Positions 39,701-53,400 of a stretch of DNA of 64,000 nucleotides are shown one piece after another (position 1 is the first letter of the stretch; every line of letters begins with the position of its first letter). Source of the DNA: Hybos culiciformis. Lineage: Eukaryota; Arthropoda; Insecta; Diptera; Hybotidae. The position numbers and the translations under genes are program-made. Where the stretch lies: assembly GCA_964007475.1 (NCBI GenBank), contig OZ023274.1:97039322-97103321 (forward strand). The letters are read 5' to 3'. Below the pieces are notes generated by a model, which saw nothing but the letters and a program-made list of their open reading frames with translations, was not told where the DNA came from and did no database searches.

Positions 39701-41397
39701 AAGTACTTAATTCGTAATAAATTCTTTCGTAATCAATGAAAATTTTCATTCGAATATAAATTTAAGAATATTAAAATTTAGACCACTTTCTGACGAGAAT
39801 AATGTACCCGAGATTCTCAAAACCAAGATTCAGAAAAATCATGCAATTTAATGAAGGTTTTCACAGGGAATTGAGTTTTATAGATACATAGTATACAGCG
39901 AAGTTAATACGAAAAATTGAAGAAATTGTGCGATTTTAGAATTCTGTTCACATTTCTTGAACTTCATAATTCAATTAATATTCCTTGTCAAATAATGTTT
40001 TATGCAAAATTTTCTACCCAAAAAAAAATACATTTTATTTTTATTTTCATATCTTTATTTCTTATTATTACTTTCTTTCTATGTATAATATAAATAGTAT
40101 ATTTTTTTGTCCAATTTTATTTCGCGGTCAAAGTTCTTGGAAAAGCACAATCATATATATGTACCTATATAATAAAAATGTTGTGATTTAAACTTCAATA
40201 GAAATAAAAATAAAAAATTGGTACATAAGAGCCTAAAATTTAAGTGAAGAATAATTGTTTTTTTTGTGATTTCAATAAATCACAAGAAGATAAAATTTCA
40301 CTTAACTACGTACAAAAAAATTAAGAATTAAAAGGACAAACTTTTTTTTTGTCGATAAAAAAAATAAACTTTTATTGATTACAAATTGTTTAGGAAATTA
40401 TATTATTGATAAAGATAGCTTTTCTTTTTTTTTTTCGTTAGAAAATTAAAACTAGGCATGAAACTTTTGAAAATCTCTTAAGAGAATTTATCCCAATTCG
40501 ATTGATTCGATTTTTTATTATCTTTATATACATAAATAATATATAATATTTAGGTACATATTTTATTATATGTACCTAAATAATATATCAGAAAAGTTTT
40601 TAAGAAAGTTTTTTGTATATTTATTTAATTTTTCACATCTCTTGCTTAATACTCTTATAAATGAAATATTGATCTTGTCTGGCCTTCTTGCTTTTTATTT
40701 GTTTGCACCAAAAAAAAAAGAAAAAAGAATTCGTGCAAATTTTATTTCCTTTTTATTTATTTTATCACATTTCCTATGTGTGTAAATATTCTTTTCTAAA
40801 AAAATATATTCAGTAAGTAAAATTGTCATTTTTGATGAATGCGATTTAACTTAGGTTGAGATTCCCTTTGGAGGGCTGTATATATGTGTATGTTTTATAT
40901 TAATGAATGTAACTTATGTCGGTTTTAACTTTCAACTTAAGGATGATTCCCTTTAGAGATGTTTATATAAAAAAAAATTCTATATAACTTGAATAAGGTG
41001 TTTTTGCCTTTATGGATATGGTTATCTTCTATTCATATTTATTTATATAAATTAACTTACACGCACAAATGTATTGATGATGATTACGTGATTCACGATG
41101 ACCTGGTATCGTTTCTGATCTCCACAGAACACGAACTATTTTAAAGTACGCTATTGTCATTAGTAATAATGGTAACCTGGAAAATAAAATAAAAAAAAAA
41201 AAAGATTATTAGAGTTGATTTTGTTGAACTTGTTACGAGCTCCAACATTAACATCATAGAAAAATATAACGATGTTCAGTGCTTTCAAACACACAACTGG
41301 TTTCTTCTATCGCAATGATAATCTTGCGCTAAGTCAATTGAAAATAAATTATATTATTTTTATATACCTATTAAAACCACCAAAATATATTTTCTTA

Positions 41398-41433
<36 letters not shown>

Positions 41434-44400
41434 ATTTTCAATTATTAATGAATAAAAAGAAATGATTTTTGATAATTTTTAAATTTTCTGAATAATAATA
41501 ATATAGATAGATTATTTTTTTTCCCCAATTTTCATCCTCTTAATATTTTCTCATCATTTATTATTATTACTTCTGAAAAATTATTTTTTAAGATAATTGT
41601 TTCCCTATTTTTCGTTGAATTTATTATTTTATTTATTTATTCTTTCAAAAGGAATTCAAAATTAATTGGAAAGTGTCAGAAATTTGATAAAAAAGTATAT
41701 GCATATATATATCTTGTTATTAATTTGAGGAATTTAAGGAGAACTCTACACAAAATAATATTTATTTTTTCTTTATAAATTATAAAATTAAATCAATTTT
41801 AAATTATAGTACATACATATGTACATATAATTCTTTATGCAAACTAATTTAATTAGAAATATAAATAAAAAGCGAAAGTATTTAAAGCAAATTATTTAAA
41901 TAATATTTAGATTTAACTAGGAAATGTATATGTAGTTTTGAACCACTTTCAGACAATTGAAAATAATAACTATATTTTCTTGAACTGCACTTCTATCCAT
42001 TTAAAATAAGTTCACTTCGGTTCATTTGACGAGTTAGTACTTCAACCATCATCTTTGTCGACTAATCCCCTCTGCAGACCTTTGAAGCTTTCAAGAAGTT
42101 CAATAAATTTGTATCATATTCTATATGATATTATTAAACTATATAAAGTATACAAATTTTAATTCATTATATTATATCATTATATGATCGGATTTATAAA
42201 TTTCTATATTTTTATAATAAACTCCAAAGAATTATAAAATATGAATCAGTATTTTGTACAAAAAATAAATAAAAATTTACAAAAGGACCTTAATTTCATT
42301 TGCGACTGAAACAAAAATAAAAAAGCTCTAAAAAAAAATTAATTAAGAATAATGAGTGGCACGGCACATTGAATAAATAAAAAAAATTAATCAAAAAATA
42401 TTGTACAATGGTCAACATAAATAAATAATTAAATCTAAAATGAGGAAAATAAACAAAAAAATAATTAAAATAAAAAAATAAATAAAATGACAATTTAATG
42501 ATTAAATCATTTGAACGGTTTAAATAAATAAATTAAAAATGATTACGACAATTATATAATTAAGGATTATTCGTTGTATAAAATAACTGCAGATACATAT
42601 TTTGGTTTATTGGTAATAATAACAAAAATGAATAAAATTAATATTTTTTAGATTACCAAAGCAGAATAATTTTCCAAATAAAGTTAATCATCTTTTATTA
42701 TTATTTTAATGTCCGCGCATTTTACAGATTATTCAGTTATTTTACAGATATTTCATTATACTAATTAACCTAACAAGAATTCTTACTATGTTTTGTTTTA
42801 AACTGAATCTCTTAATTATATCAAAATCTATGTATATAACTAATATATAAATCTTCTAGATTTTTTCCAAACAGACCGATTTTGATTATATTTTTTTTAA
42901 TTAAGATATCATTATTTTGTTTGGTCTACGCATTTCCTACATTTATTACTGTCGAGTAGGTTGAGTCGGTGTCGTCAAGCCTATATCCGATGTAAATACA
43001 AGAATTTGAAATTAGTGTGCGTTATTATTATTAAGCATCGAATATAGCAAATAATTTTGAGTATATGAATGATATCGAAAGTTTGAAGTTAAATTTTGTT
43101 CAGTGCAGGATTGCTGTGTGACATTTAGTATACCATCCACAATACCTATGAGCTTGAGTGCGGAGTTACTCAATTAAAGTTAATTTTTATTTATTATACC
43201 TAAAATTATTATAATTTTTTTTTTAATTTTGTTATTTGTATTCCGCAAATGTTTAAGTCCAATGATTTTTATATAACTGATTATTATATAATATTGATTA
43301 CTATTATATAAATGTATATAATTTGCAGACTTTACTTACATTATAGATGTAGATTCTTCGCACTATTATTTTTTTTGTACAAGCAAGAAAGAATTTTCAA
43401 AGAAAAAAAAAATTATCCAGTTCAATAATTTTAAGAGAGCTTCAAAATTTTCTATTTGAATAATTTTGTTTAAATTATCTTAACTGATTGAATTTTGCAT
43501 AAAAAAAAAAAAACTGATAACGTTTTTATTTTTCATTACTGAACTAAAATCCTTTTTAATTGAATTCACTGACTAAAAATTAGTACGTACCTAAAAAAAT
43601 ACAAAAAAAAAAATTTTCACAGAAGACTTTATTGGAATAGTTTATAACTACGTAGATATTATTTTTTTTTTTGAATTATTTGCAAACGTGATAATTTTAC
43701 TATTTTACTATGAATTTAATATTCTTGCTTCGCGGGTTTGATAAGATTAAATAAAATGGATATTTTAATTGAATTAATTTATTTTATTCTTAATTAAATT
43801 TAACTATATATTTATTTTTTTTTTATAACTACAATAAATCCAAGACAAATTATTTTTAGCTTTTTCTTAATATTTATGTGTGTTTGTCTTTTTTTGAAAG
43901 AGGAAAAATTAAAATGTGATGTTTTTTTAACCAAGCTATACGAAAAGTAATAATTAAATTCTTATAAAAACAGCGCAATTATTTTATTTTGTTTTTATTT
44001 TTTTATTTTATTTTTTATTTCGTTTTATTTTTTCATATATAACATAATTTGTATTCTGTCATTGATGGAATCAGTATTAAAATAATTTTTCTTGAATTTT
44101 CTAACAGAATATATATATGTATATATTTAATTTTTTTTTTTTAAGTATATATTAACCTTGAGAATATAAATTTCAACCATGGTTATTATAAGATAAATAC
44201 ATAAGATAAATTTTAACATTAATTTTCTTTTATAATTTTTTCTACATTTTTTTTTATATCAATATTTTCTGTTCAATATCAAAAATCAAAAAATTAAACG
44301 TCAAGAATTGATTTTTATTGTGAATAAAATGCAAGTTATGTCTACGAGCATCGTTATTTTCCAGTAAAATCCAGCCGAGAGCCCCGAAGGAGATAAATTA

Positions 44401-47400
44401 TATATAAATGATGTACTAAATTGATTCGATACTACATAAATACATAATACATATTTTTTATTATCCTGGCGTGTATAAGTTGTAAGTTATTAGTAATAAG
44501 TACAAATACTTTAGATTTCTAACTTTAAATTCACAAGCCAGCAAGAAAACTTTTTTATTTTCATTTTAGAAAAATCTACATTCCAAAAAAAATTTAAAAA
44601 TAATTATTTTCTTTTCCTTTGTTTATAATATTTACATATAATAATATATATATATAAGTTATTTCATTAATAAATTTATAATTAATTTTAAACATATAAT
44701 ATTCAATCTTTCAGTAATAATATTTTGAGTATAAATATGTATTTCTGGGCTTTTTTTTTTCTCCAGGGTCCTAATGAATTTCAAATTGATAGCTTTCAGT
44801 ATATAGAATATACCTTATTCAAAAATAATAATAATAAATATGGATATCTTTTTTTCATATCTTTCTATTTGTTTCCTTTATCTTTAATTTAATGCTATAG
44901 TCATATATATAAAAAAAAAATTTCCAAGAAATAATTCAATTCATGAGATCAAGACCATACAAGAAAAAAATATACATTTATATTATTCCGTCTGGAATTA
45001 ATGGGATTCTTTTTTTCATCATGTCAATATTTGTATATAAATACAGACCTTAATACTATTACATATAGGGGAAAACTTTTAATACAAAAAATACAGGAAA
45101 GAAAAATTTTAATTTAAAAAAAAAAGTTTGTAAATTATTCTAAAGGTAGTAAAATATCAAAAATGGACATCATATTCCACAAAAAAAAAATACAAGTCCC
45201 CAGGAAAATTTAAATATTTATTATAGAAACTTTTCTTTTTTTTATACCATTGGTAAATAAAAAATATAAAAAAATCTTTACTATAAATATTTGTGTTTTG
45301 TAGATACAGGTAGATACTTCATTTTGTGTAAAACTCAAGGTACAAGGTAAATAAAAAAGTCAGTCTATTTTGTGTCATTTTGAAATTACGAGTTGTGGAC
45401 CCACAGAAGAAATTAAGTATAAAAATTATATTTCGTTCTGTCACCAAAATAAAGATATAAATTTTAATTGAGTTTTGTGTGGTAAGTTTAGCTTATAGGT
45501 TTAACATTATTTTTGTTTACACTACAACGGACATATATTAAAGAATTAATTTAAAGGATTATAAACTCAAAGAAACTTAATAATAGTTACCAAGTTCACA
45601 CGATTGAAACATTTATGAAACTTAAATATTTTATATCATTATATTTTTTTTTAAATATAAATTGAAAATATTTTCAACTATATTATACGTTTCATTGTGA
45701 TAGAAACTTTTTTTACCACTATCTGAGAATTTTTATCAAATACATGAAAAGGGTTCAGGCAATAAAATGGAAATTTATTAAAATTTTATCATTTTAGGAC
45801 GTTTTTTTTTTTTTTTAACAAAAAATTAATTCTGTTAAATATTATAGTTGAATTAATCCCATAGTAGTACATGCAAAAAAATATTTCTAAGCCAATAAAA
45901 TTTCAAACTAAAAGTTAATTTTTTTTTTTTTTTCTTGCCAAAAAGGATTCCTTTAGGATTTATTTGAGGCGCATCAGCTTGTGAAAAGAGTCTAGTCAAA
46001 ATAAATATTTATTTTATTCAACTACGTGATTAATAGCTTTAAGTTATTCCTTAAATATTTTTAGCTATGAATTATTGTATTAAAAAAAATTTTCTTTTTT
46101 TTTTAAGTTTGATAACTCATTCCAATAATTAACTTTTTTATTGTTTTTCAAATATAAAATGAATAAAAGTTATCATTTGTCAAAATAAATACCAAAATAT
46201 AACGTTAAATTTTTTTTATATTTACTTAAAGAATATAAATAATACATTTGATAAAAAAAAGAATTTTATTCAAACGCCTTTCTTAATTGAGTTTGTCTTA
46301 TTTAATTATTGGAAACAGTTTTTTTGTTTTATATGACAACATATTAGTGATCTTGACATCTTGAGTTGAGAATATTATTTTTTTAAACGTCAAGAATTTG
46401 TAAGATTTCTTGACAATGTAAATTATTCTTTTTGTTTATTAATTTAAGGTATAAACATTAAATTTATTTAATTGAAAATGAATGTTCATAAATTCTGTGG
46501 TGTTTCTATATAGCTTACTATTTTCTGTAAGTCCATTTTGAATTCAATCTAATTGTATTTGGTATTAAGTTAAAAATGAAATTTAATGCGTCATCGAAGA
46601 AATTTTTACTATATTTAATTTTCGAAAATATTAAATTTTTCCAATTTTCTTTTCTGTTTTCAAATATAAAAAGAAAATCAATGAGGGAGAAATTTTTATT
46701 AACTAATTAAAAAAACCACACTCAACACGAATCAATATTAAAAAATTGATGATTAAATTTTTCATTAAACAAAACATTATATAATTTTACAGTGGACTAT
46801 GTACAACTCCTGAAAATATGCTTCTCCCAGTAACAGAAACCGATAGAAATAAATCGTAGGAAGAATTGGAAAAATAAAATATATAGTATATAATACTATA
46901 TACATATAGGTTATAGAATATTATACATATTTTGATATTTACCTGACACAGGAAGTTCAAATGAAATTTTTATTCAAACAAACTTTGAAAATTTTTAAAA
47001 TCGAGAATTATTACATACAAGTAAATTTATATAAAATGAATATGATTTGAAATTTAAGTTTTAATAAATAAATAAAAATTATCCATTCCTATAAAATTAA
47101 ATTTTGACAAGCCGAATTTTCAAAAGTTTCAAAAACTTGACATTTATGAATAATTAATGACGGAATTATTATTCTTACACTCTTGTTGTAAAATTAACAC
47201 ATCATAAAAAAAATAAAATTAAACTGAAAATTATTTATATAAATATATGTATAAGGCTATGTTTTTCTATATATTTTCTTTTCATTTGTATAATAAATTT
47301 AAGTATTTTTGTATTTTTCAATTGTTTTGAATTTTTGATAATTTGGTAAACATTTTGATTTAACTTATTTTACGAAAATAGAAATTTTTAATCAAAATAA

Positions 47401-50400
47401 GAATTTTTTTTAAAATTGTTTCAAGAATAATTTTTAAAAATTCTTAAAATATTTCCATTGTGATAATAAAATTTGAATTTAATTAATAGCAATTTTATGT
47501 TTTAAAATATAAAATTTTCAATTTTATAATAATTATTATACTTAAATTTTCTTTATTAATACTGTTCGTGGAAAATTTTATTTTTATTTAAAGGCGATCT
47601 TGATTCTTGGTTTCGCTTTAATTAGTTTGTTTGTGTGAGTCATACGGTATACTTCAAAACTACGAAATTAAATAAAATGCTTCAGGGTTTACAACTATGG
47701 TTAGAAAGAAAAATTATTCTTATACACAAGTAAGAAGAAAATTATTTAAAAAAAATAAGTAAAATTTTTCAATGCTTTAACAATCTGGTAAAACTCATTT
47801 ATGAAAACAATTCGCAAAATTAATTCATCATTCATTTTATTTTCGTTTCATTGCAATTAAATTCATATGTATCGAACTTCAGGAATTATTACGAATAATA
47901 ATTTGTTTTTTATTTTACATGACATGAATATGTTAAAGCATGTTAAAAATAAAAAAAATATATATAAAAAAAATAATAACTTTGTTTTTAAACTTACATG
48001 TAAAGTAGAACAAATCGGGCTATATAAAAGTTTTTCTCAGTATCATCATCCCAAGTTGTTTGGCATTGTGTAAAAAGTATTGTTTCATATCGTACACGAA
48101 CTTTTTTCAAGGTTAAAGCCAAAAATTCTGGAAAATCTGTAATACAAAAAAAAAAAAATAAAAAACAAAATAACATGAAAATTGTATAGTGTAATACAGG
48201 CATATATGTACCATAATAATTTTAATATACATAAATCTATAAAGGGTTTACATTACACACGTTTTCTTTTTCGAAGAATTTTTCTCTAAAAATGAAATAT
48301 TTCAAAAATGATAAAAATTATTCCATAAATTGAAAATTCAACAAGTTTTCTTTTTCCACATAGGTATAGAATATTAAAATTTTGAGGTTGAAAAAGAATT
48401 CATTCAAAATTAATTTAGATAAATTTTTTTGGTTTTTAACAAAAATATTTTCATTAAACTAATTTTTAAATTATTTTGAAATCATATATGAGGTATAAAA
48501 GAATTACGATTTTTTTGCAATCATAACACTGGCCTACAAAAAAAAAATTTTGTTTTGGTGTAACTCTGTTCGCATCTGTAGTCGGTAAGGTAGTTAGTAT
48601 GAACTAAATTGCTGGTACTAGATGTCAGCTGACAGCTCTGGTTTACCTACAATTCTTATTTCAAATTTTTTACGGTTTAATTCAAAATCAGTCCATGTTA
48701 TAACTACTTTTATGACATTAATCGTATAAATTTATGATGGCAAGTAAGTCAAGAAGTTGCATTAACGATCCTGATATGTTTTGTTACATATGCGGTGAGT
48801 ATATAATGAAAGATCAACGGAAACCGATTAATGACACGGTAATTAGCTTGTATTCTGTATACTTTGGTATTGAAATTGGCAATCAAGATAAAGAGCTGAT
48901 ATGAAAAATGTGACTAGTTTTCTTGTATCAGCTCACAAAAAATACCCAAAATCTGGTCTAAAATCTTAGGCACCAAAATGAGTGTAGGCCAGTGTAATTT
49001 GTGTACAGAAGAATTTTAATTATCGGGTTTGCTAGCTATCAACTTTCATTATTCAGCTTTTACATAAAAGGGCGTCCTTGCAAAAATCTGAACATAAAAA
49101 CTTGAATATATATGCGCACCTGAGAGTTATTATATAATCATAGTATCTATATTTATTAGCATTAAAAATTATATAATTATATATAAACAAAATTTTCAAA
49201 AAAAAAACAACATGAGTTGTTCTACTATGGTGTTATATTCTGTTCTGTGTATATACTTGAAATAAGTATAAATTCGAAGACCTAATGAACTGAAATGAAT
49301 GGCATTAGAACTTTGATTCATTTTTCCTGTCTCTTTAAAGGTTTTTGCTATATAAAAGAGCGGCAAAAAAAAAAAAATTAATATTTCTACTTCATTTACG
49401 ATTGAAGAAAAAAATCCTACAATTTTTTTTGCTCATAACACATGATTGATTTGACATTCAATATGTGTTTAGCAGAATCAGTTTAATGCTTTTTATGAAA
49501 TGAGTTTCAAGTTAATTTTTTTTTTGTTTTTGTTTTTTTCTTTTCAAAAGAATAACAAAAATTACATTTACTGACAGAAACAAAAATTAAAAAAAAACCT
49601 AATGTTAAGTTTTCTAATGTTTTATTTTTGTTTTTTTTTTTTTGTTATTTTAAAATCAAAAGTATATATTAATCTTTTTTAAATCTTTTGAAAATAATGT
49701 GTAAAATTAAGAGCTTCTCTTTACGCACAACATATAAAATAATGAAGAAAACACATTAGGTATATTGAAAAAAAAAAAAAAAAAAAATATAAAATTTTGA
49801 ATTTCAGATCAAAAAGGTTTATTTTTAATTTATAATTTCTTATGTAAAGGTAGGAACCTACACTGAAAAAAAAACTCGTTGGAAAATTAGCTATCAGCTA
49901 ATTCAGCACCAGCTATAAAGTTATAACTAAAACTGCAAAATTGTTTAACATTAGTTGTCTTGGAATAAAATTGAAATCAACAAAATCGTCTTCTTTACCA
50001 TCCATTTACCTACATACATACAAATCTGCTAACTTTCCTTTGGTATCCTGTTTTAATTCTTGATTTTGTTAATATTTTCTCTGTAATCATGTTTTTCTTT
50101 CGATCTTTGATTTGGGTATTTTTTCATCTTCAAATCACTTAATTTTATTTTATTTTTCCAAATGTTTACAATAGCCACAAACATGGTTCACCCAAATCAA
50201 AATCAAATAAAAAGTATATTTTCACTCAAATTTCATATTTCAAGTGCAATAAAGAAATTTAAAAAAATAAAATCAGATTATGTATGTTTTGAAATTAAAA
50301 ACGAAAATACTCAGAAAAAATGTATGTATAAGTACGCTCTCGTTGCTTAGTAAGTTATCATGGATTTTTCTCAAACAAAAAGGATAAGATAAAAGAATAT

Positions 50401-53400
50401 TCTTTGATGGGCAGAAAGAGGACTATAAGTCAATTTTTATCCAAATAAAATCAAATCATTGTCGAGGTGAAAAAGTCGTATTAAGTGTTCAAGTCTATGT
50501 ACACAGAACACATAATACGACTTTTTACAGAACACGTAATACGACTTTTTCACCTCAACAATGATTTGATTTCATTTTGGATAAAATTTGACATGTACTC
50601 CTTTTCCCGCCCATCAATATTTCGTTAAAATTGAAAATTATGTGCCATTATGAAAGTCGGATACTTTTTTTTTTGGAACGAATGGTATCACACTTGTATT
50701 ATGTACACATAATTTTAAAGTCTACAATACCAAGAACTATAAATAATTTATACGAAAAGTCCTAGAAAGATACTTTCGAGATTTTGAATCTTTGAATGCA
50801 GACACTTCATATTTTAGTGTTTCAAATTAAAAATAAAATTTATCGATTTAATATAATTTTTTTTTTTTTTTAATTTTTGGATACTTTTATTCATTTATTT
50901 TTTTTTTAATGCTTACCAGATAATAAAGCAGCTATCCAAATGAAAGCAACTGATGCAATTGCCCGTTGAATTTTTGTTCGATATCGTAATGGAAAACAAA
51001 TTGCATACCATCTATCAACTGAGATAAATGTCAATGTTAAAACTGACACTGTAACTGACACCGACTGTATAAAGAAAAAAAGAAAAACAAAAAAAAAATT
51101 AATATGAAAAAAAAAAACAAAAAAGAATTATCAAATTTGGTAATTTCATTTTTGGTTAACTCATTAGTTTTAAGTTCTTTTTCAAACGTGACAAGAATAA
51201 AGCTATTAAATGAAAATGTTCATTATTTTTTATTTTATTGCTAATTTCTACCCTCTTCCTTATGGTATTTGATTATTTTTTGCTTTACAAAAAATAAAAA
51301 TAATTTTTCTTTCTTTCAAATGACATTTGAATGGAAATTTTGATGTTATGGTCGGAAAATTGTTTGGGTGATAAAAATGTATTCGCGTTATTTAAATTTT
51401 TGATTTGAGAGCGGGTAGAATTAAGGCTTATTTTTAGTGGTAAATGATGCAACAATATTTTCCCAGTTTAAAATTGAGAAATTCTTCAAAACCAAAACTA
51501 TTTTTTTATTATATAAAAACTTATTTTTAAAGATAATATAGAGTCGGTCAAAGGAAAATTAATAGAAATACTATCATCATTATGACTTTGGTATGTTTCT
51601 AATAATACTTTTTATTATTTATTAAAAAAACAAAAACCCAAAAAAATTAAAAAATTAAAACATTTTTTTTAATTAAAATATGAAAAGGAAGAGGGTACAT
51701 TTCCGTAATCAAAAAAGTTTTTTTTTTTTTATATCTAAACGCAAAAACTATATTCTATAAAACATTTTATGAATAATTTATGAAAAATAAAACAAAAAAC
51801 ATAAATAAATAAAAAAAAAAGTTTTCATACACCTACGTTTTGCTTATACTTACTATATATAAATAAAAACGCCTAATATACTAAAAGTTTTAAAAATGAA
51901 TTGTTGAGAAAATTTATAAGTTTTAAGTAATTTATTTCTTTTGAATGCATTTTACTGATTTTATATCTATTCAAACTTCTACAAAACAAAATATTCTGTA
52001 GGAAAGATATCTGTATAATTTGTTTTCAAGTGCAAAACAAATTTTTCGTTTGAAAAAGCAATTTTCCATAACTCATTATACTTATTTTTAATTTTATATA
52101 ATAATTTGTTTTTAGACAGTACAAAAAAAAAATGGTCTTATATTACAAATATATTTGATTTATCATGTCATTATAATCAACAGAGCTCTAAAATTACTAT
52201 ATATCTATTATAGTAGATTATTGTATATGTAAACTAAATTTGTTATTAATTAAGAGTTCTGTATACACAAAAATACATTGACACGAGTCAATACTTATAT
52301 CACAAGACCGAAGGTCGAGTGATATAAATTGACAATTGTCAATGTATTTTTGTGTAAATACAGAACGAGTTGTATAACAAATTTTGTTTACATATCCAAT
52401 ATACTGTTTTAATGCGTAGGGGAGAGGTAGTTGCAAAGAGAGAATATTTTTTCTTCTCATTTTTTCTCATTTTTTTTTTGTATTTGGCTGTATTGAAATG
52501 TTGTGAGAGATATTATGTTTGTTTAGGTATTACGTAATATTCAATACGAAACATCTAAATGATTTCATTATTTACGCTGATGCATCTAAATTTTTTCATT
52601 GTATACGCAGATGCATCTAAATGATTGCATGTGTATTGACGCATATAATACTCCATTTAGTGATCTAAATTCTATAGCACTAAATACAACATAACGATCC
52701 CCAACGCATTAAAAATTTTAAGATCTGTGTTAACAATCATGTCAAGAGATAAGTAAAGAAAAACTATATTTATTCTAGGCTTTTAAATTTTTTTGTTTTT
52801 TTAGGCATTTTTATATTATCAAGTTATTTATTTAGTACAAATAATATTAAAAAAAAAATTCTCTATAATAATATCCTGCCACATATTGTATATAATTTAA
52901 AACATTGTAGTTCAATATAAAAAGATTTATTATTTTATTTGCAGGAAAAAAAAAAGGGTCAATATAAACAAATAAATTTTTTTGGTTTTTTTTTCTCTCT
53001 TTATTTTACAATTTATTTCTAAATAAATGTTTCCCAGAACTAAAGTGTGTACATAGATAATCCATTGAAAACAAAATAGAATTTAAAGTTTAAAAATAAT
53101 ATTGTAAAATTTACATTACTATTTATTTATTAATTTTCTTTGAATAAACAAACTTACCTGAAAATAGACTACAATTTTACACATTGATTCTCCCAGAAAC
53201 CATGTTTCTGTAATGTCCCAAACAACTGACGGTGGTAAACATACCAATATCACAAGTAGATCAGCAATTGCTAAATTAACAATGAAAACATTGGTCACCG
53301 TTCGCATAGAATAATTAGTGTAAACAGCAATGCAAACTAATGAATTTCCAACCTGTTAAATGGAAAATTTGCATAAAATCAGTGTAAAGCAGTGAAGTTT

